Below, in pieces: positions 44,524-53,454 of a DNA stretch of 64,000 nt. The first letter of the stretch is position 1, and each line of letters opens with the position of its first letter. Under the pieces are notes generated by a model. The model was given only the letters and a program-made list of their open reading frames with translations. It searched no databases and had not been told where the DNA came from. The translations under genes and the position numbers were made by a program. Source of the DNA: Methanoregula sp. UBA64 (GTDB lineage Archaea; Halobacteriota; Methanomicrobia; Methanomicrobiales; Methanospirillaceae); NCBI RefSeq assembly GCF_002502735.1, contig NZ_DAQC01000006.1:124001-188000 (forward strand), in the 5' to 3' direction.

Positions 44524-45162
44524 TTACCGCGACGGATCCGGCATGCACTCCGGTGCCTGTTTCCCGTACGGGCACCAGTGCTCTTTGTCCTGGAGCCGGC
44601 TGACCCCGGCGGTGGACGGCCCCAAAAAAAGGATGCGTTTTTTCCCGGCCCAGGTCTCAAGAAGCGTCCCGGTCTCCGGTGCAATCAATCCTTCATGGTT
44701 GATGAGGATCGTATCGGCTTCGTCCACCGTTCCGGTCACTGCCGGTCCCAGCATGTGTTCGATCGATGGCATTTTCCCGGCACAGTAGACCCGGTGGCCG
44801 GTTAACTCCCCTTCGAGTTCTGCCATGCAGGGAGCATGCGAGGCTTTCGGGCAGGAATGTAAAACGCGGGAGAGGCAGAAAAAACCGGTGGCTACATTGA
44901 TAATAGCGCAGGCAGCGCCTCTGACATTCGGTGTTTCGAGAGGAACGCCGAACATGAACGAGATCTTGGTAAGCGCACGGATGGGCTCGTCTGTTGCAAA
45001 CTCGGCGGTGCGCCCGCCGAACGTGGCGACCATGCAGGCGCCCCGTTCGTACTCGCAGAGCGTCCGGTCAGGATCGACATCGAGCCTGACCCCCATATCG
45101 TCGCAGCCGCATTGTGCAAGGTGCTCTTCCAGCCGGTTTACCGAATCGGTGATAATGTCCAT
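44524..45162 (-). CDS. Cys-rich protein of unknown function
   Basis: 212 residues, not recognised with confidence. It carries eleven Cys, several clustered as CGCDD, SCPKASHAPC and HWCPYG, with a central helix-rich region (KISFMFGVPLETPNVRGAACAI). The C-terminal part (EADTILINHEGLIA, KKRILFLGPSTAG) vaguely resembles the phosphate-loop-like region of DUF364 metal-chelation proteins, but not enough to assign it. The Cys pattern suggests a metal or Fe-S centre. There is no signal peptide. It sits 13 bp downstream of the cyclase-family gene in a run of minus-strand genes. Confidence 0.7.
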   Translation of the reverse strand: MDIITDSVNRLEEHLAQCGCDDMGVRLDVDPDRTLCEYERGACMVATFGGRTAEFATDEPIRALTKISFMFGVPLETPNVRGAACAIINVATGFFCLSRVLHSCPKASHAPCMAELEGELTGHRVYCAGKMPSIEHMLGPAVTGTVDEADTILINHEGLIAPETGTLLETWAGKKRILFLGPSTAGVSRLQDKEHWCPYGKQAPECMPDPSR

Positions 45163-45175
45163 TTTCCTGTCTCCG

Positions 45176-45778
45176 TTATTTCTGTGTCAGTACAACCCGT
45201 GCCGGTGCGCCGTCAAGGCCAGAAAGCCGAAGCGGGAGTGCAATCATTTCATATTCTCCTTCCCTGACTCCGGAAAGGTCGAGGAGTTCGATTACCAGGC
45301 AGCCGGCGCCAAGCAGCGTGCGGTGGACTGAGCCGTCGCAGACTGACGCCTCGATCGAGAACGAGTCAATCCCCACACATAGGACACCATTCTTCGTCAA
45401 AAGTTCCGCTGCATCGTTGGTGAGATGGGGGTAGTCTTCCCGGAACTGCGTCTCGCGGGAAAAGGCGGTCTTCAAGAGGATCCTGTTAGTTCCCCCAAGC
45501 CTGTCATCGAGCGCCGCTGCTGTAATATTGTTGCCGGCGCCGGTCACGTCGATTACCCGGCAGGGGCCGATCAGGTGATCGAGCGGGACGGTATCGATCG
45601 TGTCCCCCCGTTTCAGGTAATGGACCGGGGCATCGATGTGGGTGCCCGAATGGCTGCTCATGTGTATCTCGCTTACCAGGTACAGCCCTGCGTCCCGCTG
45701 GGAAAACTGCGAAGGTGCGTCCCCGGGATATGCCGGAGTAGTACTGGAAAGGGGTCGTGTGATATCGATAATTTTCAT
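45176..45778 (-). CDS. Cyclase / kynurenine formamidase-family hydrolase
   Basis: 200 residues of the metal-dependent cyclase (PF04199) family, typified by arylformamidase. The N-terminus IDITRPLSSTTPAYPGD, the signature HSGTHIDAP metal motif (about 43-51) and VCVGIDSFSIE match. Members hydrolyse formamides, including N-formylkynurenine, but substrates vary widely. The gene is 2 bp from pcm and translationally linked. Nearby trp genes are far away and no kynurenine pathway is visible, so the substrate is unknown. Confidence 0.88.
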   Translation of the reverse strand: MKIIDITRPLSSTTPAYPGDAPSQFSQRDAGLYLVSEIHMSSHSGTHIDAPVHYLKRGDTIDTVPLDHLIGPCRVIDVTGAGNNITAAALDDRLGGTNRILLKTAFSRETQFREDYPHLTNDAAELLTKNGVLCVGIDSFSIEASVCDGSVHRTLLGAGCLVIELLDLSGVREGEYEMIALPLRLSGLDGAPARVVLTQK

Positions 45779-45780
45779 GG

Positions 45781-46437
45781 TTAGTTCTCCTCCCAGCCGT
45801 ATTCCCCGATAAGCGGCACGAACCGGACGCCGCCGTGCCGCGCCTCGATAAATCGGCTGCCGTGCCGTTCGAGCACGACCAGGTCCTGAAGGGAGCGTCC
45901 GCCGACCGGGGCTACCAGCCGCCCGCCCTCACCGAGCTGGGCTGTAAGCGGTGCGGGAATTTGCGGGGTTGCCGCGGTTACGAGGATCCCGTTGTACGGT
46001 GCCCCTGCGGGATAACCGCGCGTCCCGTCCCCGATAATAATCTGTACGTTTTTTGCAACGATAGCAGCAAGGTTTGCCCGTGCGAGCGCTGCAACCCTCT
46101 CGATCCGTTCTATCGTGATCACGGTTTTTGCGAGCACCGAGAGGATCGCCGCCTGGTATCCGCTCCCGGCCCCGAGCTCAAGAACCGTGTCGGTATCTTT
46201 TATCCGGAGCAGCCCGGTCATGAGCGCAACAATGTAGGGCTGCGATATGGTCTGCCCGTTTCCTATCGGCAGAGGGTCGTCGGCGTATGCGTCCCGGTCG
46301 TACGGCGCCGGGACAAAAAGGTGGCGGGGGATCTCCCGCATTGCGGCAAGGACCCGTGTATCGGTAATGCCCCGGCCTGCGATCTGCTGCTCCACCATCC
46401 GGATCCGTTCTTCTGATCGGGGATACGCAGGGGGCAT
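45781..46437 (-). CDS. pcm: Protein-L-isoaspartate O-methyltransferase
   Basis: 218 residues. It transfers methyl from SAM to isoaspartyl residues in damaged proteins, starting their repair. Motifs visible are RHLFVPAPYDRDAYAD, the SAM loop LELGAGSGYQAA and IIGDGTRGYP, with SQPYIVALMT ahead of the SAM loop. It precedes the cyclase-family gene with 2 bp between them. Confidence 0.95.
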   Translation of the reverse strand: MPPAYPRSEERIRMVEQQIAGRGITDTRVLAAMREIPRHLFVPAPYDRDAYADDPLPIGNGQTISQPYIVALMTGLLRIKDTDTVLELGAGSGYQAAILSVLAKTVITIERIERVAALARANLAAIVAKNVQIIIGDGTRGYPAGAPYNGILVTAATPQIPAPLTAQLGEGGRLVAPVGGRSLQDLVVLERHGSRFIEARHGGVRFVPLIGEYGWEEN

Positions 46438-46447
46438 GGCCGTTTAA

Positions 46448-47563
46448 TCAGAATCCTGCCTTCTCTGCCACGTCGATGGTGGCATCGATCTGCTTCTGGA
46501 GCGCTTCCGGAAGCCCGGTAATCGTGACATCGAGGAATCCCCGGATAATCGTAGCAGTCGCCTCGTCCTCGGAGAGCCCCCGGGACATCAGGTACTCGAT
46601 CTCATCCTGCGCCAGTTTGCCCACCGCTGCTTCGTGCGAGAGCTCGGTGCCTACCACCTGGCCCTCGATCTCCGGGATCGCGTAGATTATCCCGTCTTTG
46701 AGGATCAGGCCCTTGCATTCGAGATGCCCTTTGGTCCCGGCAGTCTTTCCCTGGATATGGCCCCGGGACATGATCGTCCCGCCCTTGGTGATGGCCCGGG
46801 TCAACAGCTCCGCACTTGCACCTTTTCCTTCGAGGATCGCCCGGGACCCGACATCGATGAACGAGGTCGGGGACGCAATGGCAATCGTCGAGAACCGGGC
46901 AACCGAATTATCGCCTTTTAACGTCGCGGTCGGGTACATCTGGACTTTCTTTACCGGCTGCATGCAGACATAGTTCGAGAGGAAGACCCCGTTCTCCTCG
47001 ACAATGGAGGCACTCCGCGGGAAAACTTCCACATTCTCGTTCCAGGTGTGGATCATGGTAAAGCTGACTTTCGCGTCCTTTTTGATGTAGAACTCGGAGA
47101 CGCCGTAGTGCTTTGCACCGTTTCCTACATGCCCGCCGCTTGCACAGCCCGAGATCATGTGGAGTTCGGCCCCCTCTTCGGCGATGATAATATTATGGAC
47201 ATGCTGGATGGTCTCGCGGCCGAGGTACAGGCAGGCCTGGATCGGGAGGATATTCTTTGTCCCCTTGTGGGCGATGATCACGTATCCCTTCGGGTCGGGC
47301 TGCTCGGCAACGTATTTCGTGATCTCGTCTTTGTCTTTTGCAACAGCTTTCCAGACGTAATCTTTGAGCCATGCGTGTTTTTCCAGGGCTTTTTTGTACG
47401 ACAGGACCTCAATGCCTTCCTCGCGGCATTCGGATTCTACGACGTCCTGGTCCATCTGGAGGTAACTGCCGCAGCGGTTCTCCAGGTTGAGATCGAAACC
47501 CGACTGGACGATCCGTTCCTGATCGTCTTTTGTGATCCCCGGTGTATTCAGTTGCGGCGACAT
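46448..47563 (-). CDS. sufB: SufB/SufD-family Fe-S scaffold protein
   Basis: 371-residue beta-helical scaffold that with SufC assembles Fe-S clusters. It is the single archaeal SufBD form. Visible are GCASGGHVGNGAKHYG, STIAIASPTSFIDVGSRA and the C-terminal IEYLMSRGLSEDEATATIIRGF. ATG at 47563 lies 16 bases inside the sufC end, so the upstream frame extension is rejected. With SufC it forms the minimal SufBC (SMS-like) system; no SufS/IscS or SufU is in the window. Confidence 0.93.
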   Translation of the reverse strand: MSPQLNTPGITKDDQERIVQSGFDLNLENRCGSYLQMDQDVVESECREEGIEVLSYKKALEKHAWLKDYVWKAVAKDKDEITKYVAEQPDPKGYVIIAHKGTKNILPIQACLYLGRETIQHVHNIIIAEEGAELHMISGCASGGHVGNGAKHYGVSEFYIKKDAKVSFTMIHTWNENVEVFPRSASIVEENGVFLSNYVCMQPVKKVQMYPTATLKGDNSVARFSTIAIASPTSFIDVGSRAILEGKGASAELLTRAITKGGTIMSRGHIQGKTAGTKGHLECKGLILKDGIIYAIPEIEGQVVGTELSHEAAVGKLAQDEIEYLMSRGLSEDEATATIIRGFLDVTITGLPEALQKQIDATIDVAEKAGF

Positions 47564-48315
47564 TCCCGACACTCCGTGTATCCGCGTTCCTTGATATCTT
47601 TTAAGATCTCCCGGGGGTTCCCGTGGCAGCTGATCCTGCCGTCGCACATGACATGACCCTTGTCTGCGTCAAGGTAATCGAGGATGAATCCCGTATGGGT
47701 GATCACAAGACCGCTTTTTTCCCGCTTCATGATCCGCTTGTCTTTTTCAAGCAGGGTTCCGATGGCCTTACCGATCAGAGAGATGTTTTCGAGGTCTACC
47801 CCGCTCTCGGGTTCATCGAGCATCACAAAGTCCGGGTTCTGGATCATGAGCTGGAGCACTTCGCTCCTCTTGATCTCCCCGCCGGAAAAACCCTTGTTGA
47901 TGTCCCGTTCCAAAAACCCGCTCATGTGCACCGAGTCTGCAAGGCCGGGGATGTCAACGGCCTTGTTGTGCGAGATGGCGGTGAGCAGCTTGCCGAGCTT
48001 GAGGCCGGAGATGGTGGGCGGGCGCTGGAAGAGCATCCCGATCCCCTGCCGTGCCCGTTCGTCGGCGTGCATTGCAGTCACGTCTTTTCCATTGAACGTG
48101 ATCGTCCCTTTTGTGATCTTATAGCCGGAGAATCCCATCAGCGTCATAAGAAGCGTGGTCTTCCCGGAACCGTTGGGGCCCATGAGCACGTGGGTCTCCC
48201 CGGAGCCGATGGAGAGGTTGATGCCATGCAGCACCTCCTTCTCCCCGACATTCACATGCAGATCCCTGATATCCAGCATACGTGTAACCGGATGAGTGTT
48301 TGGCGATGGCTGCAT
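47548..48315 (-). CDS. sufC: SufC ATPase
   Basis: 255 residues. ABC-type ATPase powering SufB: Walker A GPNGSGKTT, signature FSGGEIKR, Walker B VMLDEPESGVD. A second Met (MLDIRDLHV at 48279) is an alternative start; the longer form is kept because no ribosome-binding site decides. It ends in a Cys-rich tail (GYTECRECRRN), not usual in bacterial SufC. It overlaps sufB by 16 bases. Confidence 0.94.
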   Translation of the reverse strand: MQPSPNTHPVTRMLDIRDLHVNVGEKEVLHGINLSIGSGETHVLMGPNGSGKTTLLMTLMGFSGYKITKGTITFNGKDVTAMHADERARQGIGMLFQRPPTISGLKLGKLLTAISHNKAVDIPGLADSVHMSGFLERDINKGFSGGEIKRSEVLQLMIQNPDFVMLDEPESGVDLENISLIGKAIGTLLEKDKRIMKREKSGLVITHTGFILDYLDADKGHVMCDGRISCHGNPREILKDIKERGYTECRECRRN

Positions 48316-48815
48316 TAAACGCTTTTTACTGTGCTAAGGGGAAAGGTCCCACCGCCCGGACATGCGGCCGCCCCGGCCGATCCTGAAAATGATCGGTCCG
48401 ACCATCTTTTCTGTTGAATTGAAGGAAGGGGGGGTGGGGGGTACCTCAAATCCGCGTGGATCAACGGTCGCCCCGACCAATGTCCGAGATCGGTCGGTCC
48501 GGCCTCTGATCGGGTACGGTCGGGGCGACCGCCCCGTCTCGTCTGAAACTCCAGTGGAAACGCACGTTACGGTACTGGAACAAAAGAGGTCACCCTGACC
48601 GATCACTGAGATCGATCGCCCCGACCAATTTTTCTGATGAATGCAAAGGAGGGGGAGGGGGGTGACCGTTTTTTTTGGTGGGCGGGGCGGGCGTCCCTGC
48701 CAGGGGCATAGTCCGGCAATGTCAGGGATTTTGTCCGGACAGATCGGGATGCCCGCTTCCGGTCCCGCGAATGTGTTCTTTATCTGTCACAACGTTCCAG
48801 TACCCGGTAAGCAGC
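48316..48815. repeat. Structured non-coding repeats upstream of the orphan methyltransferase
   Basis: About 500 bp with no gene. A 54-bp unit beginning GATCGGTCCGACCATCTT and ending in a G-tract (48391-48444) recurs about 80% identical at 48614-48667. The core GGTCG-CCC-CGACC is a near-perfect dyad; further copies lie at 48465-48478 and, inverted, at 48518-48531, so these two can pair over a 39-base loop. Both 54-bp copies end in G-runs (GGAAGGGGGGGTGGGGGG and GGAGGGGGAGGGGGG) that could form G-quadruplexes. Function unknown. Confidence 0.65.
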
Positions 48816-49697
48816 GTGGTCTTTTTGCGGCAGGAAAAAGTAAAGGACAAGGCAGGAAAGGCCCGGGTCCGGAAGGGTTCGAAAGATGCAAAAGAGCCCG
48901 TGCATTCCCGCAAAACCGCGGAGATCGAACCATTCCTCGACCGGATCGTCTGCGGCGATGCGGCCGGTATCCTTGCCACCCTCCCGTCCGAAAGTGTCGA
49001 TCTTGTCATCACCTCCCCGCCGTACAACTTCGGCCACTCTTATGCCCACGACCCCCATGATGATACCCACGAGTGGAACGAGTACTTTGCCACCCTCAAC
49101 CGGGTCTGGACCGAATGCGAACGGGTGCTCGTGCCCGGCGGGAGGATTGCGGTGAACGTCCAGCCGCTCTTCTCCGATTACGTGCCCACCCACCACATCA
49201 TCTCCCGCCAGCTTGCCGCGCTCGGCCTGCTCTGGAAAGCGGAATTCCTGTGGGAGAAGAACAACTACAATGCCAAGTACACCGCGTGGGGGAGCTGGAA
49301 GTCGCCGTCCATGCCCTACATCAAGTACACCTGGGAGTTCATCGAGGTCTTCGACAAGGGCACGCACAAGAAGACCGGCCGGCGCGAGGACATCGACATT
49401 ACCGCGGACGAGTTCAAGGAATGGGTGATCGGCCGCTGGAAGATAACCCCCGAGCACCGGATGAAGGAGTTCTCCCACCCGGCAATGTTTCCCGAGGAGC
49501 TCCCCCGCCGGCTCATGAAACTATTTTCGTACAAAAACGATATCGTGCTCGACCCTTTCAACGGGACCGGGACAACGACCCTTGTTGCAGCAAAGAACGG
49601 GCGCCGGTTCATCGGGATCGATATCTCGGAGCAGTACTGCGATACGGCCCGGGAACGCCTCGGGTCAGCAGCACCCGGGCGCCGGTCTCCCGGTTAG
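48816..49697 (+). CDS. Orphan DNA methyltransferase (beta class, N6-A or N4-C)
   Basis: About 293 residues. The target-base pocket motif TSPPYN comes first and the SAM-binding motif DPFNGTGTT lies near the C-terminus, the permuted order of the beta class. Flanking IEPFLDRIVCGDA and DEFKEWVIGRWKI are usual for these enzymes. The recognition sequence cannot be read from the sequence. No restriction endonuclease gene is adjacent, so it is an orphan enzyme. The start is uncertain: GTG at 48816 (with a weak GGTAA site) is taken, but ATG at 48771 is open in frame. It is preceded by the repeat region. Confidence 0.85.
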   Translation: MVFLRQEKVKDKAGKARVRKGSKDAKEPVHSRKTAEIEPFLDRIVCGDAAGILATLPSESVDLVITSPPYNFGHSYAHDPHDDTHEWNEYFATLNRVWTECERVLVPGGRIAVNVQPLFSDYVPTHHIISRQLAALGLLWKAEFLWEKNNYNAKYTAWGSWKSPSMPYIKYTWEFIEVFDKGTHKKTGRREDIDITADEFKEWVIGRWKITPEHRMKEFSHPAMFPEELPRRLMKLFSYKNDIVLDPFNGTGTTTLVAAKNGRRFIGIDISEQYCDTARERLGSAAPGRRSPG

Positions 49698-49708
49698 GGC
49701 CGGAGCGT

Positions 49709-50815
49709 TCAGGAGGGCATGTTTGCCATCGCCCACGCGTACGTGCCCTTTCGGTCATAGGCATGGGAGACGATGTAGTTGTGGACCTGTGCGTATGCAT
49801 CGTACGTTGAGACAAGCCCCCGGTATGTGGCAAGCTCCGAATTGTACGCAGCAACGAGAGCATTGTGGGCGGAGACCTGCGCATTATAGGCACCGGCATT
49901 TCCGCTGTTCCGCAGGGACTGCATCTGCGCCTCCATCTTTTTGATCCGGTCCTGTTGCGCGGCAAGGTCTGTTGAGAGCGAGGAGATCTTCGGCTCCAAT
50001 GCCTTTGCCTTCCCTGCTGCCGAGACGGACAGATCGTTTAACGCCGCGGTCTCGGTGCCGCTCTCGTACAGCGTTGTGCCGTCCCCGACCGGGATGATGA
50101 GCGGTTCTGACGTGAGGACAACGCCTCCCGCGAGTTCTTGGGGGGCAACGCCCACGTACGAGAGGTTGGTGGTTTCAAGGTATGCGTACCCGGTATCCTT
50201 GTAGGGCGATGCGGTGGACCCGACCCCGAGCGCCATGTGGGACTCCGGTGAGAACGAGAAAAGCGAGACACGATAGCCTTCCCGCGAGAGAAGCCCGGCA
50301 AGGAGCAGGCTCTTGTCATCGCAGTCCCCGGCACCATCAACAACCGTCTCGACCGGGTACTTTGCCGGGTTGTCGGGCGTTGTCTCGTAGGTCAGCGACT
50401 GGACATAGGCTGCCATGAGTTCGAGATACTCGTCGCTCGTGAGGTTCCGGTTGTTCTTAATCGTATTGAATTGCGAGAGCAGGCTTTCGTACATTGCGTC
50501 CTGCGCGGTATCGTTGACCATGGCGAGGTAACTGTCCGTGACCCAGGTACTCTCCGAGACATTCCCGTAGATGGAGACCGATTTGTCAGTGGCCTTTGCC
50601 CCTGCATATACCCCGGCATCTACCGGTACCGAGATGGTAATTTTGCTGTTCTCAAAAAGAAACGAGTGGGTCGCCGTTATTGGGGTCGCAGTGCCGGCCT
50701 GCGGGACGATATGGGGAACCACGACCGACTGCCTTGTGTAGATGTACCCGGCAGCGAGTGCGACCGCAAGGAGTACGACGATAATTGCTGCAAGGGATTT
50801 GATGGCGCGGTGCAT
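49709..50815 (-). CDS. Membrane-anchored transglutaminase-like protein
   Basis: 368 residues with a single N-terminal anchor (about 5-27) and an extracellular transglutaminase-like domain. The catalytic Cys is in DGAGDCDDKS, the His in SHMALGV and the acidic residue in GYAYLETT. The C-terminal third is a coiled coil (ALEPKISSLSTDLAAQQDRIKKMEAQMQ, then a second helical stretch). Such proteins are predicted proteases or crosslinkers of the cell surface. Gene order on the minus strand is amidotransferase, HAD phosphatase, then this gene; a shared transcript is possible. Confidence 0.83.
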   Translation of the reverse strand: MHRAIKSLAAIIVVLLAVALAAGYIYTRQSVVVPHIVPQAGTATPITATHSFLFENSKITISVPVDAGVYAGAKATDKSVSIYGNVSESTWVTDSYLAMVNDTAQDAMYESLLSQFNTIKNNRNLTSDEYLELMAAYVQSLTYETTPDNPAKYPVETVVDGAGDCDDKSLLLAGLLSREGYRVSLFSFSPESHMALGVGSTASPYKDTGYAYLETTNLSYVGVAPQELAGGVVLTSEPLIIPVGDGTTLYESGTETAALNDLSVSAAGKAKALEPKISSLSTDLAAQQDRIKKMEAQMQSLRNSGNAGAYNAQVSAHNALVAAYNSELATYRGLVSTYDAYAQVHNYIVSHAYDRKGTYAWAMANMPS

Positions 50816-50827
50816 GGTTTTGCTCGT

Positions 50828-51604
50828 CTACACAAGAGTCAGGATATCACTGATGGAATCCAAAACATGATCGGGCCTGACGGGAGAATCTTTGAGCGCT
50901 GCGGGACTGAACTTGCCGGTCCGGACGAGCGTCCCGCGTATGCCGGTCCCTTGTGCCCCGCCAATATCCGTGGCAATATCGTCGCCGATCATCACGACCT
51001 TGTCTTTTGGGACACCGAGGTCCGCAAGAGCAAGACCGAAGAACTCCTTTGAGGGTTTCCCGAAAACGGTGGCGGTTGTGCCTGCGGCCATCTCAAGGGC
51101 CGCGACCACCGGCCCGGCCGAGAGCGAGAGGCCGTCCCTGTCCATCCAGTACCGGTCGCGTTCGAGTGCAAGGAGTTCCGCTCCTTCCATCAGGCAGCGG
51201 AAGGCATGGTTGAGGTTTGCATAGGTAACCTTGTCCCCTGCATCGCCGACAACCACGTAATCGGTCTGCACCGATCCGTTATCGGTGCAGGCGCCGGCAA
51301 AGTCCCGGTCAACGTCACCGGTCACGAGCAGGAAGGCCCGGTCCTTTTTTGCATCTTTCATGTACCGGACCGCGGCAAGGGGCGGGGTAAAGATCGAGGA
51401 TTCCGGGATCGAAAACCCCATGGTTTCCAGCCGGGCCGCAATCGTTCTCCGGCATTTCCGTGTGGAGTTCGAGAGGCAGCGGAACGGGTACCCGTGATCC
51501 GTAAGAAACCCGATCGTTTCTCTGGCCCCGAGGATCGGGGTGTCCCCGGTGTAAAGCACGCCGTCGAGGTCGATCAAAAAACCGCTGATGGTACCCTCTG
51601 TCAT
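50828..51604 (-). CDS. HAD-superfamily phosphatase (NagD-like)
   Basis: 258 residues. The nucleophile motif LIDLDGVLYTGD, motif II LSNSTRKC, a cap insert and the C-terminal VMIGDDIATDIGGAQ are the NagD/4-nitrophenylphosphatase pattern with a C2 cap. It probably dephosphorylates small phosphates in the cytoplasm. The substrate is unknown. It lies between the amidotransferase and transglutaminase-like genes with 7- and 12-bp gaps. Confidence 0.92.
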   Translation of the reverse strand: MTEGTISGFLIDLDGVLYTGDTPILGARETIGFLTDHGYPFRCLSNSTRKCRRTIAARLETMGFSIPESSIFTPPLAAVRYMKDAKKDRAFLLVTGDVDRDFAGACTDNGSVQTDYVVVGDAGDKVTYANLNHAFRCLMEGAELLALERDRYWMDRDGLSLSAGPVVAALEMAAGTTATVFGKPSKEFFGLALADLGVPKDKVVMIGDDIATDIGGAQGTGIRGTLVRTGKFSPAALKDSPVRPDHVLDSISDILTLV

Positions 51605-51611
51605 ACTGCCC

Positions 51612-52268
51612 TTACCACGTCCACCCGGCGAGGAACACGTGCACGATCGCGTTGCACAAAAACCGGTTCTCGTCCAGTTTTTCTTCGGAGTCTTTCAGGA
51701 TTGCCGTTCTCTCGTCAGCGCCGAGATCCTTTGCCCAGAAAGCGATGATTTCCTTTGTTACCTCCGGGTGGAACTGGACGCCGAGCGCGTTATTGATCAT
51801 GAACGCCTGGTTCTTTACCGCTTTCCCGGTTGCAAGGAGGCGGGCCCCTTCGGGGAGATCGAAGGTCTCCTTATGCCAGTGGAACACATCGAATTCTCCC
51901 GGGAAGAACCGCTGCCCGGGGGCGTGGCACCCGGTGATCGTCCGCCAGCCCAGTTCCTTCTCTCCCGCATACACGGTTTTCCCGCATGCCGCAGCGATCA
52001 TCTGGGCCCCGAGGCAGATCCCGAGCACGGTGGAACCGCGGGCCACGGCTTTTTTTACAAGCTGCTTTTCCCCGGCAAGGAACGGGAATTCCCGCTCGTC
52101 GTTCACGCTCATCTGGCCGCCCAGGATGATGAGTTTTTCCGGCGGTTCAGTGGGGATCGGGTCCCCTTCGTACAGCCTGATGACGGAAAACGAGGCGCTT
52201 TCCGCGTTTAAGGTCTCTTCAACGGTGCCAGCGGGTTCGTGTTCGCCGTGCTGGAGGATCGTGATCAT
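51612..52268 (-). CDS. Class I glutamine amidotransferase (GuaA-like)
   Basis: 218 residues. A GATase1 domain with the catalytic Cys in GICLGAQMIAA and the His/Glu in GVQFHPEVT. The N-terminus ITILQHGEHEPAGTVEETL is typical of stand-alone GMP-synthase-like amidotransferases whose acceptor is unknown. No synthetase partner is nearby. The start abuts the divergent promoter shared with the exonuclease gene at 52369. Confidence 0.87.
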   Translation of the reverse strand: MITILQHGEHEPAGTVEETLNAESASFSVIRLYEGDPIPTEPPEKLIILGGQMSVNDEREFPFLAGEKQLVKKAVARGSTVLGICLGAQMIAAACGKTVYAGEKELGWRTITGCHAPGQRFFPGEFDVFHWHKETFDLPEGARLLATGKAVKNQAFMINNALGVQFHPEVTKEIIAFWAKDLGADERTAILKDSEEKLDENRFLCNAIVHVFLAGWTW

Positions 52269-52368
52269 TATAAAAGTGGTGTGCAGGGCAGGATGATGAG
52301 GCTTCTTGTCACTTTCACTCCCCGCGGCGGGTCTTTAAGCAGGGGTTTTCTTGATCCGGTATATACAG

Positions 52369-53454
52369 ATGGGCGCCATGCAGGCTGAAAGCAGGATCGG
52401 GACGCTCTGGCAGCAGCGGATGGCTGCGCTGCGGGAATACAGCGTGGTCCGCGACGGGAATGTCTTTGGCGCGGGACTTGCCGGCTCCTGCCTGTACTCT
52501 TCAGAGTACGACCGGGCCCGCTCCCTTCTTGCAAAACTCCTGTCCGAGTACGACGGTGCCTCGTTTGAGAGCCTCTTTCCCGGAAACCCGATCGAGACGG
52601 AGAACGGGACCTGTCTCTCGCTTGAAAACCGCGAGGCATTTTCCGTTCCGCGGCTCGATACGGGCCGGCTCGATGCAGAGATGCTTGCCGATCTCACGCT
52701 TGTAAAGGGAATCGGGGAGCGCTCGGCAGCCCGGCTCAGGGCCCGGGGCTGCAGGACCATTGCAGACCTTGCGAACCATCCGCGGTTCCGGCATGAGGCC
52801 CGGGAGGTGCTCGACCGGCTCTCCTGCCCGGACCCCTGCGGGATCATGGACCTTGCCGGCAGCCGGCACGCAAAGTCCCACCCGTTCGTGCTCGGCGCTG
52901 CCGGCGCGTTTGCAAAAGAGGATTTCGTCTTTCTGGACATCGAGACGCTCGGCCTTTTTTCCCGGCCCATCATCCTTTTCGGGGTCGGGACAGTTGAAGG
53001 CGAAAATTTTGTCGTCCGCCAGTACCTGCTCCGCGATATCGACGAGGAGGCTGCGGCCCTCACCGCACTCTCGGATCATTTTACCGGAGAGAGAAAAGCC
53101 TTGGTCACCTTTAACGGGAAGGCATTCGACCTCCCGTACGTGCAGGACCGGCTCGCGTACTACGGCATCCCCCCGGTTGCCCGGGTCCCGCACTTCGATG
53201 TCCTGCATTTTGCCCGGCGCCGCTGGAAGGGAGAGTATCCCTCCTGCCGGCTCGGCGAACTCGAATCGGCGGTCTTTGGTGTGAGAAGGGACGACGATGT
53301 CCCGGGCCAGATGGTCCCCGAGTTCTACGAGACCTATCTCAAAACAAAAAACTGCGGCCCGCTCGTCCCTATTGTCGGCCACAACCGGCAAGACGTGGTC
53401 TCTACCGCCCGCCTCTTCTTTTACCTTTTGGGGGAGACCTGTGGCCGTTGCTGA
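52369..53454 (+). CDS. DEDDh-type 3'-5' exonuclease (YprB/MrfB-like)
   Basis: About 361 residues. The central HhH-like segment (LVKGIGERSAARLRARG) precedes an RNase H-fold exonuclease domain: the first acidic pair DIE at 190-192 (VFLDIETLG), FNGKAFDLPYVQDRL and GHNRQDVVST. The domain order matches Bacillus YprB (MrfB), which works with the helicase MrfA in repair of mitomycin C damage. The start is uncertain: ATG at 52369 or 52378, or TTG 52351. The end overlaps the helicase start by 14 bases, so the two are translationally coupled. Confidence 0.85.
   Translation: MGAMQAESRIGTLWQQRMAALREYSVVRDGNVFGAGLAGSCLYSSEYDRARSLLAKLLSEYDGASFESLFPGNPIETENGTCLSLENREAFSVPRLDTGRLDAEMLADLTLVKGIGERSAARLRARGCRTIADLANHPRFRHEAREVLDRLSCPDPCGIMDLAGSRHAKSHPFVLGAAGAFAKEDFVFLDIETLGLFSRPIILFGVGTVEGENFVVRQYLLRDIDEEAAALTALSDHFTGERKALVTFNGKAFDLPYVQDRLAYYGIPPVARVPHFDVLHFARRRWKGEYPSCRLGELESAVFGVRRDDDVPGQMVPEFYETYLKTKNCGPLVPIVGHNRQDVVSTARLFFYLLGETCGRC

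Noticed and set aside
48379..48617. Eight GATC sites within about 240 bp ahead of the methyltransferase, as possible methylation control
   Set aside because: GATC is frequent throughout this genome window, including inside ordinary coding sequence, so the density is not clearly special and the methyltransferase specificity is unknown.
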